A DNA stretch of 64,000 nt from Actinospica acidithermotolerans (GTDB lineage: Bacteria; Actinomycetota; Actinomycetes; Streptomycetales; Catenulisporaceae): positions 62,001 through 126,000 of the forward strand of contig NZ_JAGSOH010000005.1 of NCBI RefSeq assembly GCF_018139625.1, written 5' to 3'. The first letter of the stretch is position 1, and each line of letters starts with the position of its first letter. The position numbers were made by a program, and so were the translations under genes. Shown in pieces: positions 46,338 to 53,657 of the stretch. A model generated the notes under the pieces. The model did not search any database and was not told the origin of the DNA. It saw nothing but the letters and a program-made list of their open reading frames with translations.

Positions 46338-47416
46338 CAAGTCAAGGGGGCCGCGAAGACCGGCTCGGGGACCAGCCCGACGCCGAACCGCGCGGACACC
46401 CCGTCGCGCACCTCCGTCGCCAGCTTGAGCAGGTCGCCGGTGCTCGCGCCGCCGCGGTTGGTCAGCGCCAGGGTGTGCTTCGTGGAGAGCGTGACCGGGC
46501 CCGAGCCGTAGCCCTTGCCGAAGCCCGCGTGCTCGATCAGCCAGGCCGCCGAGATCTTCAGCCGGCCGTCCGCCTCCGGGTACGCCGTCGGCCGCGCCTC
46601 GATCCCCGCCGCCGCGCAGCGCCGCTCGAACTCGGCGTGCTGATCCGGCGTCAGGATCGGGTTGGTGAAGAAGGATCCGGCGCTCCACGTGTCGTGGTCG
46701 GCCTCGTCCAGCAGCATGCCGCGCCTGCGCCGCTGGGCCAGCACCGCCTCGCGCACCTCGGCCAGCGGCGCCCGGCCGCCGATCTCGATGCCGAGCGCGT
46801 CGGCCACGTCCCGGAACATCACCGGCTTCGACAGGCCGCCGAGGTCCTCCAACTGGAAGTGCACGGCGGTCACCACGTACCGCGCGTTGCCCTTGAAGGC
46901 GCTGTGCCGGTACGAGAACCGGCAGTCGGAGCGGTCCAGCACGGTCATCGTCCCGGTGGCGCGGTCGTACGCGTCCACCATCACGACCGTCTGGCTCACG
47001 TCCTGGCCGTACGCTCCGACGTTCTGGATCGGCGTCGCCCCGGCCAGGCCCGGAATGCCGGACAGGCACTCGATCCCGGCCAGCCCCTCGGCCACCGACC
47101 GGGCCGCGACCTCGTCCCAGACCTCGCCCGCCGCCACCGAGAGCAGCCCGTCCCGCGCCGTCACCCCGCGCAGGCCGACCCGCACCACGCTGCCCGGGTA
47201 GCCCTCGTCCGCGACCACCAGGTTCGAGCCGCCGCCCAGGATCAGCAGCGGCTCGCCGTGGCCCTCGGCGTCCTTGACCGCCGCGATCAGCGTCTGCTCG
47301 GAATCCGCCTCGAAGTAGTGCCCGGCCGGGCCGCCGAGCCGCAGCGTGGTCAGCCCGGACAGCTCCACGCCGTGCTTCCAGCCGCCCCCGCCGCCCTCGC
47401 CCACCGCGCCGTTCAC
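46334..47416 (-). CDS. murB: UDP-N-acetylenolpyruvoylglucosamine reductase
   Basis: The 360-residue flavoenzyme reduces UDP-GlcNAc-enolpyruvate to UDP-MurNAc in peptidoglycan precursor synthesis. The FAD site is LLILGGGSNLVVADEG. Other motifs are IQNVGAYGQDVSQT and the catalytic Ser in DTWSAGSFFTNP. The type I pattern with Tyr in FSYRHSAFK is kept. The GTG start overlaps the stop of the upstream dehydratase gene (GTGA), so translation is coupled. The stop codon lies in the TetR operator of the next gene. Confidence 0.96.
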   Translation of the reverse strand: MNGAVGEGGGGGWKHGVELSGLTTLRLGGPAGHYFEADSEQTLIAAVKDAEGHGEPLLILGGGSNLVVADEGYPGSVVRVGLRGVTARDGLLSVAAGEVWDEVAARSVAEGLAGIECLSGIPGLAGATPIQNVGAYGQDVSQTVVMVDAYDRATGTMTVLDRSDCRFSYRHSAFKGNARYVVTAVHFQLEDLGGLSKPVMFRDVADALGIEIGGRAPLAEVREAVLAQRRRRGMLLDEADHDTWSAGSFFTNPILTPDQHAEFERRCAAAGIEARPTAYPEADGRLKISAAWLIEHAGFGKGYGSGPVTLSTKHTLALTNRGGASTGDLLKLATEVRDGVSARFGVGLVPEPVFAAPLTW

Positions 47417-47844
47417 GAGACCCGCACCACCGCGGACGCCTTGCCGAGCACCTTCTGCCCGGCGCTCAGCACGGTCAGGTCCACCTGCACCCGGCCGCCG
47501 TCCAGTGCCTTCGTCACCTTGCCGGTCACCTCGACCAGCGCGCCCACCCCGTCGTCCGGCACCGCGACCGGCCGGGAGAAACGCACGTAGTACTCCTGCA
47601 CCGCGGCCGGGTCACCCGCCCAGTCGGTGAGCACCCGCCCGGCCACGGCCATCGTGTACATGCCGTGCGCGATCACGTCCGGCAGACCCACCTCGACGGC
47701 GAAGCGGCCGTTCCAGTGGATGTCGTTGAAGTCACCCGAGGCCCCGGCGTAGCGCACGAGGTCCTTGCGGGTGATCGGGAAGCTCGCCGCGGGCAGCACC
47801 GCGCCCACCGCGAAGCGCTCGGCCACGGACTCGGTCTCCGTCAC
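47413..47844 (-). CDS. MaoC-like dehydratase, HadB type
   Basis: The 143-residue protein is a single hot-dog domain with the hydratase motif DFNDIHWNGRFAVEVGLPDVIAHGMY, containing the catalytic Asp and His. This is the active subunit type of (3R)-hydroxyacyl-ACP/CoA dehydratases. The GTG ending at 47844 overlaps the stop of the upstream partner gene (GTGA). The HadA-HadB-like pair before murB is a conserved actinobacterial arrangement; in mycobacteria the pair works in mycolate FAS-II, but here the substrate is unknown. Confidence 0.85.
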   Translation of the reverse strand: MTETESVAERFAVGAVLPAASFPITRKDLVRYAGASGDFNDIHWNGRFAVEVGLPDVIAHGMYTMAVAGRVLTDWAGDPAAVQEYYVRFSRPVAVPDDGVGALVEVTGKVTKALDGGRVQVDLTVLSAGQKVLGKASAVVRVS

Positions 47845-48299
47845 GACTGCTCCTCCTCCGCGGCACGCGCGACCAGCAGGGCGCGGGCTACGGTGATCAG
47901 CTCCCCGTCCTCCGTGCTCATCTCGGTCATCAGCGTGATCATGTCGTTGCCCGCGATCGACTTGATCGACTCCACGGTCACCACCGCCACGACCCGGTCC
48001 CCCGGCCGCATCGGCCGCTCGTGGTTGAACCGCTGGTCCCCGTGCACCACGCGCGACCAGTCGAGGCCGAGCGCCGGGTCGTAGACCACCTGGTCCGCGG
48101 CCGGCATCGAGATCACGATCGGGAAGGTCGGCGGCGCGACGACGTCCGGGTGGCCGAGCGCCTTGGCCGCCTCCGGGTCCCGGTACACCGGGTTCGGGTC
48201 GCCGATCGCCTCCGCGAACTCGCGGATCTTCTCCCGGCCGACCTCGTAGGCGGGGGTCGGCGGATACGTCCGGCCGACGAAGGACTGGTCCAAGGCCAT
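47841..48299 (-). CDS. MaoC-like dehydratase, HadA type (FAS1_DH_region)
   Basis: The 152-residue protein begins MALDQSFVGRTYPPTPAYEV at the ATG ending at 48299. It has the FAS1_DH_region pattern (EKIREFAEAIGDPNPVYRD, APPTFPIVI) and lacks the Asp-His catalytic motif, as expected for the substrate-binding partner of an HadAB heterodimer. It overlaps the HadB-type gene by four bases. Confidence 0.85.
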   Translation of the reverse strand: MALDQSFVGRTYPPTPAYEVGREKIREFAEAIGDPNPVYRDPEAAKALGHPDVVAPPTFPIVISMPAADQVVYDPALGLDWSRVVHGDQRFNHERPMRPGDRVVAVVTVESIKSIAGNDMITLMTEMSTEDGELITVARALLVARAAEEEQS

Positions 48300-48370
48300 G
48301 GAAAACCTCAATCTGCAGCGTCGTAAGACCGCGTTCGAGCATAGCGGCGCCGGAAGTCCGCAGAACGCCG

Positions 48371-48405
48371 AGGGCCGCCCTCCCCGAGGCGGGGTGGGCG
48401 GCCCT
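48371..48405 (-). terminator. Hairpin terminator downstream of rpmG
   Basis: A 10-bp stem AGGGCCGCCC/GGGCGGCCCT, a T/T mismatch, and a 5-bp inner stem CCCCG/CGGGG around an AGG loop. It starts 20 bases after the rpmG stop and ends the tRNA-Thr/tRNA-Met/rpmG region before hadA. No U-tract. Confidence 0.75.
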
Positions 48406-48424
48406 GGAAGATCAGCCGACGCGG

Positions 48425-48589
48425 TTACCGCGTCTCGCGGTGCGCCGTGTGCTTGTTGCAACGCGGGCAGTGCTTCTTCATCTCCAGACGATCCGGGTCG
48501 TTGCGCCGGTTCTTCTTGGTGATGTAGTTGCGCTCCTTGCACTCGGTGCAAGCCAGCGTGATCTTGGGACGGACGTCTGTGGCTGCCAC
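48425..48589 (-). CDS. rpmG: 50S ribosomal protein L33, zinc-binding form
   Basis: The 54-residue protein begins [20 protein letters not shown] when the GTG ending at 48589 is used, the normal length for L33. The CTEC and CPRC pairs form a zinc ribbon, so this is the C+ (zinc) paralog; actinobacteria often have a second zinc-free copy under Zur control. It lies just downstream of tRNA-Thr and tRNA-Met, as in Streptomyces. Confidence 0.95.
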   Translation of the reverse strand: MAATDVRPKITLACTECKERNYITKKNRRNDPDRLEMKKHCPRCNKHTAHRETR

Positions 48590-48725
48590 GAGTACGACTC
48601 CTACTGCCAATCGGAAGCTGCTGCGAGGCCCGCGGACACGGGCCGTTAGACGGACCCCAATACTTTACCCCATACCAGACAGGGCCTCGGCGAGCGAGGA
48701 TGCCACGGGGTGAAGCAGGGTTCGG

Positions 48726-48798
48726 TAGCGGTGACCGGACTTGAACCGGTGACACAGCGATTATGAGCCGCTTGCTCTGCCAACTGAGCTACACCGCC
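48726..48798 (-). tRNA. tRNA-Met (anticodon CAT)
   Basis: A 73-nt cloverleaf: acceptor GGCGGTG with CACCGCT (a G-U first pair), anticodon arm AGCGG-CTCATAA-TCGCT, T arm ACCGG-TTCAAGT-CCGGT. The first pair excludes an initiator-type C1-A72 mismatch, so it is elongator Met. Ile2 (lysidine) shares this anticodon; the Streptomyces synteny favours Met. CCA is not encoded. Confidence 0.9.
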
Positions 48799-48858
48799 AT
48801 GATCGACAAAAGCCCGCCGGTCGACGCTCGTCACGTCACGGGCGGGCCGCCGATCAAG

Positions 48859-48931
48859 AGCCCCTTTACGGAATCGAACCGTAGACCTTCTCCTTACCAT
48901 GGAGACGCTCTGCCGACTGAGCTAAAGGGGC
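48859..48931 (-). tRNA. tRNA-Thr (anticodon GGT)
   Basis: A 73-nt cloverleaf: acceptor GCCCCTT with AAGGGGC, anticodon arm TCTCC-ATGGTAA-GGAGA, T arm TACGG-TTCGATT-CCGTA. The discriminator is T and CCA is not encoded. It is the first of the tRNA-Thr/tRNA-Met pair upstream of rpmG. Confidence 0.96.
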
Positions 48932-49081
48932 CTGCTTCCGCTGCCCGGCGTCCTTCGACTCCGTGCAATCGGTCGCTGCGTGGAAAACCATACACGGCGC
49001 GGCCACCACAGTGAAATCGGGTTTCCGCCGTACGCTGCGGTAGCCCGTCGTCCAACGGCGCGACCTGCCAGGATGTCGCGC

Positions 49082-50734
49082 ATGACTGAGGGACCCGACT
49101 GGCTCGGCGAGCTGAGCGAGGCCGAGGAGCGGCTCTGGGAGGCGTTCGGCCACGGCCGGCAGGTCGAGTTCTGGCACGGCGAGGAGATCCGCGCCGACGT
49201 CGTCGCGGCGCTCGCGCTCGGCGCCGTCGCCGGCACCCCGGGACGCACCGCCGGCGTGCGGATGCGCGGCGCCAGGATCGTCGGCGAGCTGGACCTGCGT
49301 CACGGGACGGTCGAGGTCCCGCTGACGATGCTGAGCTGCACGTTCCCCGATCCGGTGCGGCTGGAGCAGTCCGTCACCAAGTCCATCGACCTGACGGGCA
49401 GCCATCTGGTCAGGCTGTGGGCGACCGGCGCGCACATACGCGGCAGCCTGACCCTGAACCGGCTCGGGATATCCGACGGCGGACAGGACGCGGCGCTCCT
49501 GCAGCTGCTGACCGTGGAGACGGATCTGCTCTGCATACGCCTGCGCTGCCGCGGGAAGATCACCCTGATCAACACCCGAGTCGGCTCCGCGCTCCGGCTC
49601 AACCGCGCGGAACTGCGCAATCCCGGCGACGTCGCGATCAACGTCGGCGGCATGAGCGTCGGCAGCAGCTTCTACTTCACGGGCGCCACGATCGAGGGAC
49701 ACCTGCGGATGCCCGGCCTGTCCGTCGGCGGCATGTTCAGCCTCGAGGACAGTACCCTCGCCGACCCGCCGACGGCGGGCCTGTTCGCCCACCAGTCCGT
49801 CTCCGCCGACTCCATCGAGGTCAACGGCAACGCCTTCTTCGACCGCGTCACCGCCGCCGCGCAGATCGACCTCACCGGCGCGAGCTTCGGCGGGCGGCTC
49901 TCCTTCAAGGGCGCGCGGCTGGGCAGCCCGATGCCGGAGTGGCCCGCGCTGATGGCCAGCTCCGTGACCGTGGCCCGAGGCCTGTACATCGGCGACGGCT
50001 TTCGCGCCGCGACCGGCGCCCGCCTGACGGGCGCTCAGATCGGCGGCCACCTGGACCTGTTCGGCATGGCCCCCGGCTCGGGCCCCCTGCAGCTCTACCA
50101 CGCCAAGGCCGCCACCGTGCGCGACGGCCGGACGCAGCACGGGCGGTACGTGGCCGGCGGGGTCGGCTCCTGGCCCGCGGACGTCCAGCTGGACGGGTTC
50201 ACCTACGAGGCCTTCGACCCGTACCTGGACGCCGGAGAGCGGGTCGGGCTGCTGCGCCGGCAGCCGGGCTACACCGCACAGCCGTACGAATTCATGGCCG
50301 CGTACTACCGCGCCCTCGGCCACGAGGAGGCCGCCCGGCGGATCCTGATCGAGAAGGAGCGGGTGCGGCACCGGGATTTCCACTCGCTCTCCCGGCTCGG
50401 CAGTGTGATCTCCAGCACACTGCTGGGCTACGGCTACCTGCCCCGGCGCGCCGCATACCTCGCGGCCGCAGTTCAGGCGGCCGCGAGCATCTTCTACGCC
50501 TACGACGTGCCCACCCCCGTTCACCCGGGCGACCATGTGACGTTCTATCCGTTGCTCTACGCTGCGGATCTGTTCGTGCCGATCGTGCACTTCGGCCAGG
50601 CCGACGCGTTCCAGTCGCACGGTTTCGCCGCCTTCGTGGCCTTTCTGCTGCCGTATCTCGGCTGGGCCCTGGGACTGGCGATCGTGGCCGGGGCGTCCCG
50701 GACCCTGTCGAAGGCGCCCGGCGGAATAGTTTAA
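49082..50734 (+). CDS. Membrane-anchored beta-solenoid (pentapeptide-repeat-like) protein
   Basis: The 550-residue protein has an N-terminal soluble region beginning MTEGPDWLGELSEAEERLWE. It is followed by about 300 residues of degenerate repeats of roughly 20 residues (RMRGARIVGELDLRHG, SIDLTGSHLVRL, VGGMFSLEDSTL, IDLTGASFGGRLSF), the pattern of right-handed beta-helices. Two or three hydrophobic helices close the C-terminus (YLAAAVQAAASIFYAYDV, GFAAFVAFLLPYLGWALGL). The ATG at 49082 has AGGA nine bases upstream. This resembles membrane-associated pentapeptide-like proteins of Streptomyces; its role is unknown. Confidence 0.75.
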   Translation: MTEGPDWLGELSEAEERLWEAFGHGRQVEFWHGEEIRADVVAALALGAVAGTPGRTAGVRMRGARIVGELDLRHGTVEVPLTMLSCTFPDPVRLEQSVTKSIDLTGSHLVRLWATGAHIRGSLTLNRLGISDGGQDAALLQLLTVETDLLCIRLRCRGKITLINTRVGSALRLNRAELRNPGDVAINVGGMSVGSSFYFTGATIEGHLRMPGLSVGGMFSLEDSTLADPPTAGLFAHQSVSADSIEVNGNAFFDRVTAAAQIDLTGASFGGRLSFKGARLGSPMPEWPALMASSVTVARGLYIGDGFRAATGARLTGAQIGGHLDLFGMAPGSGPLQLYHAKAATVRDGRTQHGRYVAGGVGSWPADVQLDGFTYEAFDPYLDAGERVGLLRRQPGYTAQPYEFMAAYYRALGHEEAARRILIEKERVRHRDFHSLSRLGSVISSTLLGYGYLPRRAAYLAAAVQAAASIFYAYDVPTPVHPGDHVTFYPLLYAADLFVPIVHFGQADAFQSHGFAAFVAFLLPYLGWALGLAIVAGASRTLSKAPGGIV

Positions 50735-50743
50735 GCTTCAACT
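50728..50743. promoter_or_regulatory. 16-bp near-perfect palindrome, candidate operator of the nitroreductase gene
   Basis: AGTTTAAGCTTCAACT is an inverted repeat with 7 of 8 pairs matching around AAGCTT. It overlaps the stop codon of the upstream gene and lies 67 bases ahead of the nitroreductase start. The AGTT-N-AAG arms resemble sites of MarR or HxlR-type regulators; no regulator gene is adjacent. Confidence 0.5.
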
Positions 50744-50809
50744 TGGTTGGCCCTTCCGGACACCCTCCCCGACGCGGGGACGCGACCGACGACCAAGAAC
50801 GGAAGAACG

Positions 50810-51415
50810 ATGACTGAGCTGCACGAGCACCTGGTCCTGGACAAGACCGCGCAGGACCTGCTGTTCCGCGAGGCCCGCACCGCGAACACCTTCAGCGACG
50901 AGCCGGTGAGCGAAGAGCAGGTCGCCGCGATCTACGACCTGGTCAAGTACGCCCCGACCTCGATGAACACCCAGCCGCTGCGGATCCTGCTGGTGCGCAC
51001 CCCCGAGGCCCGCGAGCGCCTGGTGTCGCACATGTCCGACGGCAACAAGGCCAAGACCGAGACCGCCCCGCTGGTGGCCGTGCTCGCCTACGACCCCGAG
51101 TTCCACGAGCACCTGCCGACCCAGTTCCCGCACTTCCAGGGCGCCCAGGCCATCTTCAAGGGCCAGGACCACCGCTTCGGCACCGCGTCCCTCAACGCCA
51201 GCCTCCAGGTCGGCTACTTCATCCTCGCCGTCCGCGCCGCCGGCCTCGCCGCCGGCCCGATGACCGGCTTCGACGCCGAGGGCATCGACAAGGAGTTCTT
51301 CTCCGAGTCCGGCTACAAGACCCTCGTCGTCGTCAACATCGGCAAGCCCGGCGAGAACGCCTGGTTCCCCCGCAACCCGCGCCTCGACCAGGACGCCGTC
51401 GTCACCACCGTCTGA
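50810..51415 (+). CDS. Nitroreductase family protein (RutE/malonic semialdehyde reductase-like)
   Basis: The 201-residue FMN-dependent oxidoreductase has the typical YDLVKYAPTSMNTQPLRIL flavin-binding motif, where N, Q and R contact FMN. NASLQVGYFILAVRAAGLAAGPMTGFD is the second family motif. The length and Trp/Asn-rich C-terminus fit the RutE/HadB-like group that reduces malonic semialdehyde. The substrate is not certain. Start ATG at 50810 follows GGAAG. Confidence 0.9.
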   Translation: MTELHEHLVLDKTAQDLLFREARTANTFSDEPVSEEQVAAIYDLVKYAPTSMNTQPLRILLVRTPEARERLVSHMSDGNKAKTETAPLVAVLAYDPEFHEHLPTQFPHFQGAQAIFKGQDHRFGTASLNASLQVGYFILAVRAAGLAAGPMTGFDAEGIDKEFFSESGYKTLVVVNIGKPGENAWFPRNPRLDQDAVVTTV

Positions 51416-51721
51416 CCGACGCCCCGGCACAGCAGCCCGGCCCCGAAACAGGCACCGGCTTCAGCACAGGCACCGCCACCTGCACCGGCCGCTAGGCCGC
51501 GCCGCGCCGGGCCGTCAGGGCCGTGCACCAGGCCGTCAGGGCCGCGCACCCCGCTCCCCTCCACGGGCGAGGTACGCGGCCCTTTCGCATGCCCCGATAC
51601 CGCCCGATCCGATCATATGACTTATATCAAACCTCTTCCCCTGCAGCTCAGGCCGCGCATACGCTGTAGTCCTCGCTCACCAGTTCTACCGACGAACGAG
51701 CGACTGACCGAGGAGCACGCC
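51416..51721 (+). other. 306-bp intergenic region with terminator and HNH promoter
   Basis: The region follows the nitroreductase stop. It contains a 21-bp-period direct repeat (51510-51529 and 51531-51550, GGCCGTCAGGGCCG(T/C)GCACC). An 8-bp hairpin lies at 51539-51546 with 51575-51582, followed by TTT. A short AT-rich stretch is at 51613-51631. A TACGCT at 51660-51665 could be the -10 box of the HNH gene. Confidence 0.5.
51539..51582 (+). terminator. Possible terminator after the nitroreductase gene
   Basis: GGGCCGCG (51539-51546) pairs with CGCGGCCC (51575-51582) across a 28-base loop and is followed by TTTCG on the plus strand. The large loop makes this a moderate candidate. Confidence 0.45.
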
Positions 51722-52597
51722 ATGACCGCAGCCCGCCCGCGTGGCATGTACACCCCCGAGAAGCTCATCCCCGCCGTCGCAGCGGCAGGCACCCTCGGCG
51801 AGGTGCTGACCAACCTCGGACTCGAGGACAGCCGTGAGCGCCGCGCGTACGTGTCCCGCCGAATCAAGGCTCTCGGGATCGACGGCAGCCATCTCCACAG
51901 CACATCACTGCTCTACACCGACGCCGACCTCCGCGAAGCCGTATCCGTGTCCGCGACGATGGTCGATGTCGCCGTCCTCCTCGGCGCGAAGCCGATGGGC
52001 GGCACGATCCACCACCTCAGGCGGCGAATAGATGCACTCGGCCTGGACACCGGTCACTTCAATAAGTCCAGGCCGAGGGAGTCGATCAAGCCGCGAACGG
52101 CCAGCGTGGGTTTCCGGTACGAGGGCCGCAGGCTAGTCGTCGACGAGGCGATGCTGCGCGCCGTCGTCCCTCGGTGCCACAGCGTCGCTCACGTCGTCCG
52201 CATGCTCGGCATGGCACCGTCTGCACAGCGTTGCGGGCTTGTCCGGGAGGAGGCTCGCCGTCTTGGGCTCGACACGCGCCACTTCCTCGGCCAAGGGCAC
52301 TTGCGCGGTATTCCGAACGGCCGACGCATGGCGCCCGAAGCCGTGCTGATCTTTCGGCCCGAGCAGCTGCAGCGCGCGAAGCCGCCGGTACTCCGCAGAG
52401 CATTGATTGAGACGGGCATGGCCGAGAGATGCGCCGGGTGCGGCACCGGCCCGGAATGGCTCGGGAGGCCGCTGACCCTCGAACTCGACCACATCAACGG
52501 CGATTTTCGGGACAATCGGCGCGAGAATCTCCGCTTCATGTGCCCGAACTGTCACGCCACTACGGACAACTACTGCCGCAAGAAGTCCATCCGATAG
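51722..52597 (+). CDS. HNH endonuclease with three N-terminal repeat modules
   Basis: The 291-residue protein ends in an HNH nuclease with zinc pairs CAGC (237-240) and CPNC (274-277). The catalytic segment is LELDHING (metal ligand His257), followed by RRENLRF with Asn269. The first 195 residues hold three related modules of about 45-60 residues, each ending in an LG(L/I)DTxHF-like motif (LGIDGSHLHS, LGLDTGHFNK, LGLDTRHFLG), probably DNA-binding helices. The ATG at 51722 has GAGGAG seven bases upstream. An unusual tRNA follows 12 bases after the stop. The arrangement suggests a mobile or tRNA-linked endonuclease; the target is unknown. Confidence 0.85.
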   Translation: MTAARPRGMYTPEKLIPAVAAAGTLGEVLTNLGLEDSRERRAYVSRRIKALGIDGSHLHSTSLLYTDADLREAVSVSATMVDVAVLLGAKPMGGTIHHLRRRIDALGLDTGHFNKSRPRESIKPRTASVGFRYEGRRLVVDEAMLRAVVPRCHSVAHVVRMLGMAPSAQRCGLVREEARRLGLDTRHFLGQGHLRGIPNGRRMAPEAVLIFRPEQLQRAKPPVLRRALIETGMAERCAGCGTGPEWLGRPLTLELDHINGDFRDNRRENLRFMCPNCHATTDNYCRKKSIR

Positions 52598-52609
52598 AAT
52601 CTGCAGGCC

Positions 52610-52683
52610 GGGACCGTAGCCCAACGGCAGGAGGCAGATGCTTTAGGTGCATCACAGTGTCGGTTCGAATCCGACCGGTCCCA
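52610..52683 (+). tRNA. Atypical class I tRNA with anticodon TAG
   Basis: A complete 74-nt cloverleaf: acceptor GGGACCG with CGGTCCC, D arm GCC/GGC, anticodon stem GATGC/GCATC, loop TTTAGGT, five-base variable region, T arm GTCGG-TTCGAAT-CCGAC, discriminator A. The anticodon UAG reads the leucine codon CUA. Normal leucine tRNAs have a long variable arm, but this one does not, so its charging identity is unclear. CCA is not encoded. It starts 12 bases after the HNH stop and ends just before a strong terminator. Confidence 0.88.
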
Positions 52684-52693
52684 CTGCGACATG

Positions 52694-52730
52694 ACACTTG
52701 TGGCCAGGCATGATGCCTGGCCACAAGTGT
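52694..52730 (+). terminator. Perfect long hairpin downstream of the HNH-tRNA unit
   Basis: ACACTTGTGGCCAGGCAT and its complement form an 18-bp perfect stem (52694-52711 with 52713-52730) with a minimal turn, 10 bases after the tRNA. It is followed by TTTC on the plus strand. It ends the HNH-tRNA transcript and probably also the convergent ABC transporter transcript. Confidence 0.85.
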
Positions 52731-52769
52731 TTCAGCATTCAGATCGGAAGAGGGGCCTGCGGCCTGGCG

Positions 52770-53654
52770 TTACTTCACCGAGCCGGCGGTGAGGCCGGAG
52801 ACCACCTTGCCCTCGATGAAGGCGAACAGGATGATCACCGGGATGGTGGCGATCACCGAGGCGGCGAACAGGTGCTGCCAGTCGGTGGAGTACTGGCCGA
52901 TGAAGCTGTTCATCTTAACGGTCAGCGGCTCGCTGGAGTCGGTGTTGGTGAGCGTCAGGGCGGTGATGAACTCGTTCCAGGCGGCGATGAAGGTGAAGAT
53001 CAGGGCCGTGACGATGCCGGGGAGCGCGAGCGGGATGATGACGCGGAACATCGCGCCCACCCGGCTGGTGCCGTCGACCATGGCGGCCTCTTCGAGCTCC
53101 TTGGGGATGGCGCCGAAGTAGGCGTTCAGGATCCAGATCGCGAAGGCCAGGTTGAAGCCGGCGTTGACCAGGATCAGGGCGAGGGTGGAGTTCACGTGGA
53201 CGGTGTTGGTGAACTCCTGGTAGATGCCGACGATCAGCGAGGTCGGCTGGAACATCTGGGTGACCAGCACCAGGATCAGGAACACGCCGCGGCCGCGGAA
53301 CTTCCTTCTGGACGTGTAGTACGCGGCGGGGATGGCGACGAGCAGGACGAGCACGGTGCTGCCCACGGCCACCTCGAGGCTGACGGCGAGGTTGGTGCCG
53401 AGGCCGGTGGACCAGATGTTGGTGAAGTTCGCGAAGGTCAGGTGGTGCGGGAAGTAGTCGCGGTCGCGCAGTTCGGCCTGGGGGCGCAGCGCGGTGACGA
53501 TCATCTCCAGGTACGGCAGGACGAAGATCAGCGCGACGAGGTAGGCGACCGCGCAGACCAGGACCGTGCGCAGTGTCGGGGGCTTTTTCTGGCGGGTCCG
53601 GGCGACCCGGTCCTGGTCCTGGGGCGGTGTCGCGGCGACGGTGACGGCGGCCAT
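52770..53654 (-). CDS. Carbohydrate ABC transporter permease (MalG-type, CUT1)
   Basis: The 294-residue protein has six membrane helices and the EAA loop ELEEAAMVDGTSRVGAMFRV, which contacts the ATPase. The N-terminus carries a long cytoplasmic tail (first 40 residues). It forms an importer with the MalF-like gene three bases upstream and the binding protein before that. No ATPase gene is present; actinobacterial CUT1 importers commonly share MsiK, encoded elsewhere. Confidence 0.92.
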   Translation of the reverse strand: MAAVTVAATPPQDQDRVARTRQKKPPTLRTVLVCAVAYLVALIFVLPYLEMIVTALRPQAELRDRDYFPHHLTFANFTNIWSTGLGTNLAVSLEVAVGSTVLVLLVAIPAAYYTSRRKFRGRGVFLILVLVTQMFQPTSLIVGIYQEFTNTVHVNSTLALILVNAGFNLAFAIWILNAYFGAIPKELEEAAMVDGTSRVGAMFRVIIPLALPGIVTALIFTFIAAWNEFITALTLTNTDSSEPLTVKMNSFIGQYSTDWQHLFAASVIATIPVIILFAFIEGKVVSGLTAGSVK

Positions 53655-53657
53655 GGA

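Noticed and set aside
51539-51582. An attachment site or transposon end formed by the 51510-51582 repeats
   Set aside because: No integrase, transposase or duplicated tRNA end is present in the neighbourhood, so only a repeat and a possible terminator are claimed.
52610-52683. Treating the tRNA as a suppressor of UAG stop codons
   Set aside because: The anticodon is 5'-UAG-3', which pairs with codon CUA, not with the UAG stop. A suppressor would need CUA as anticodon.
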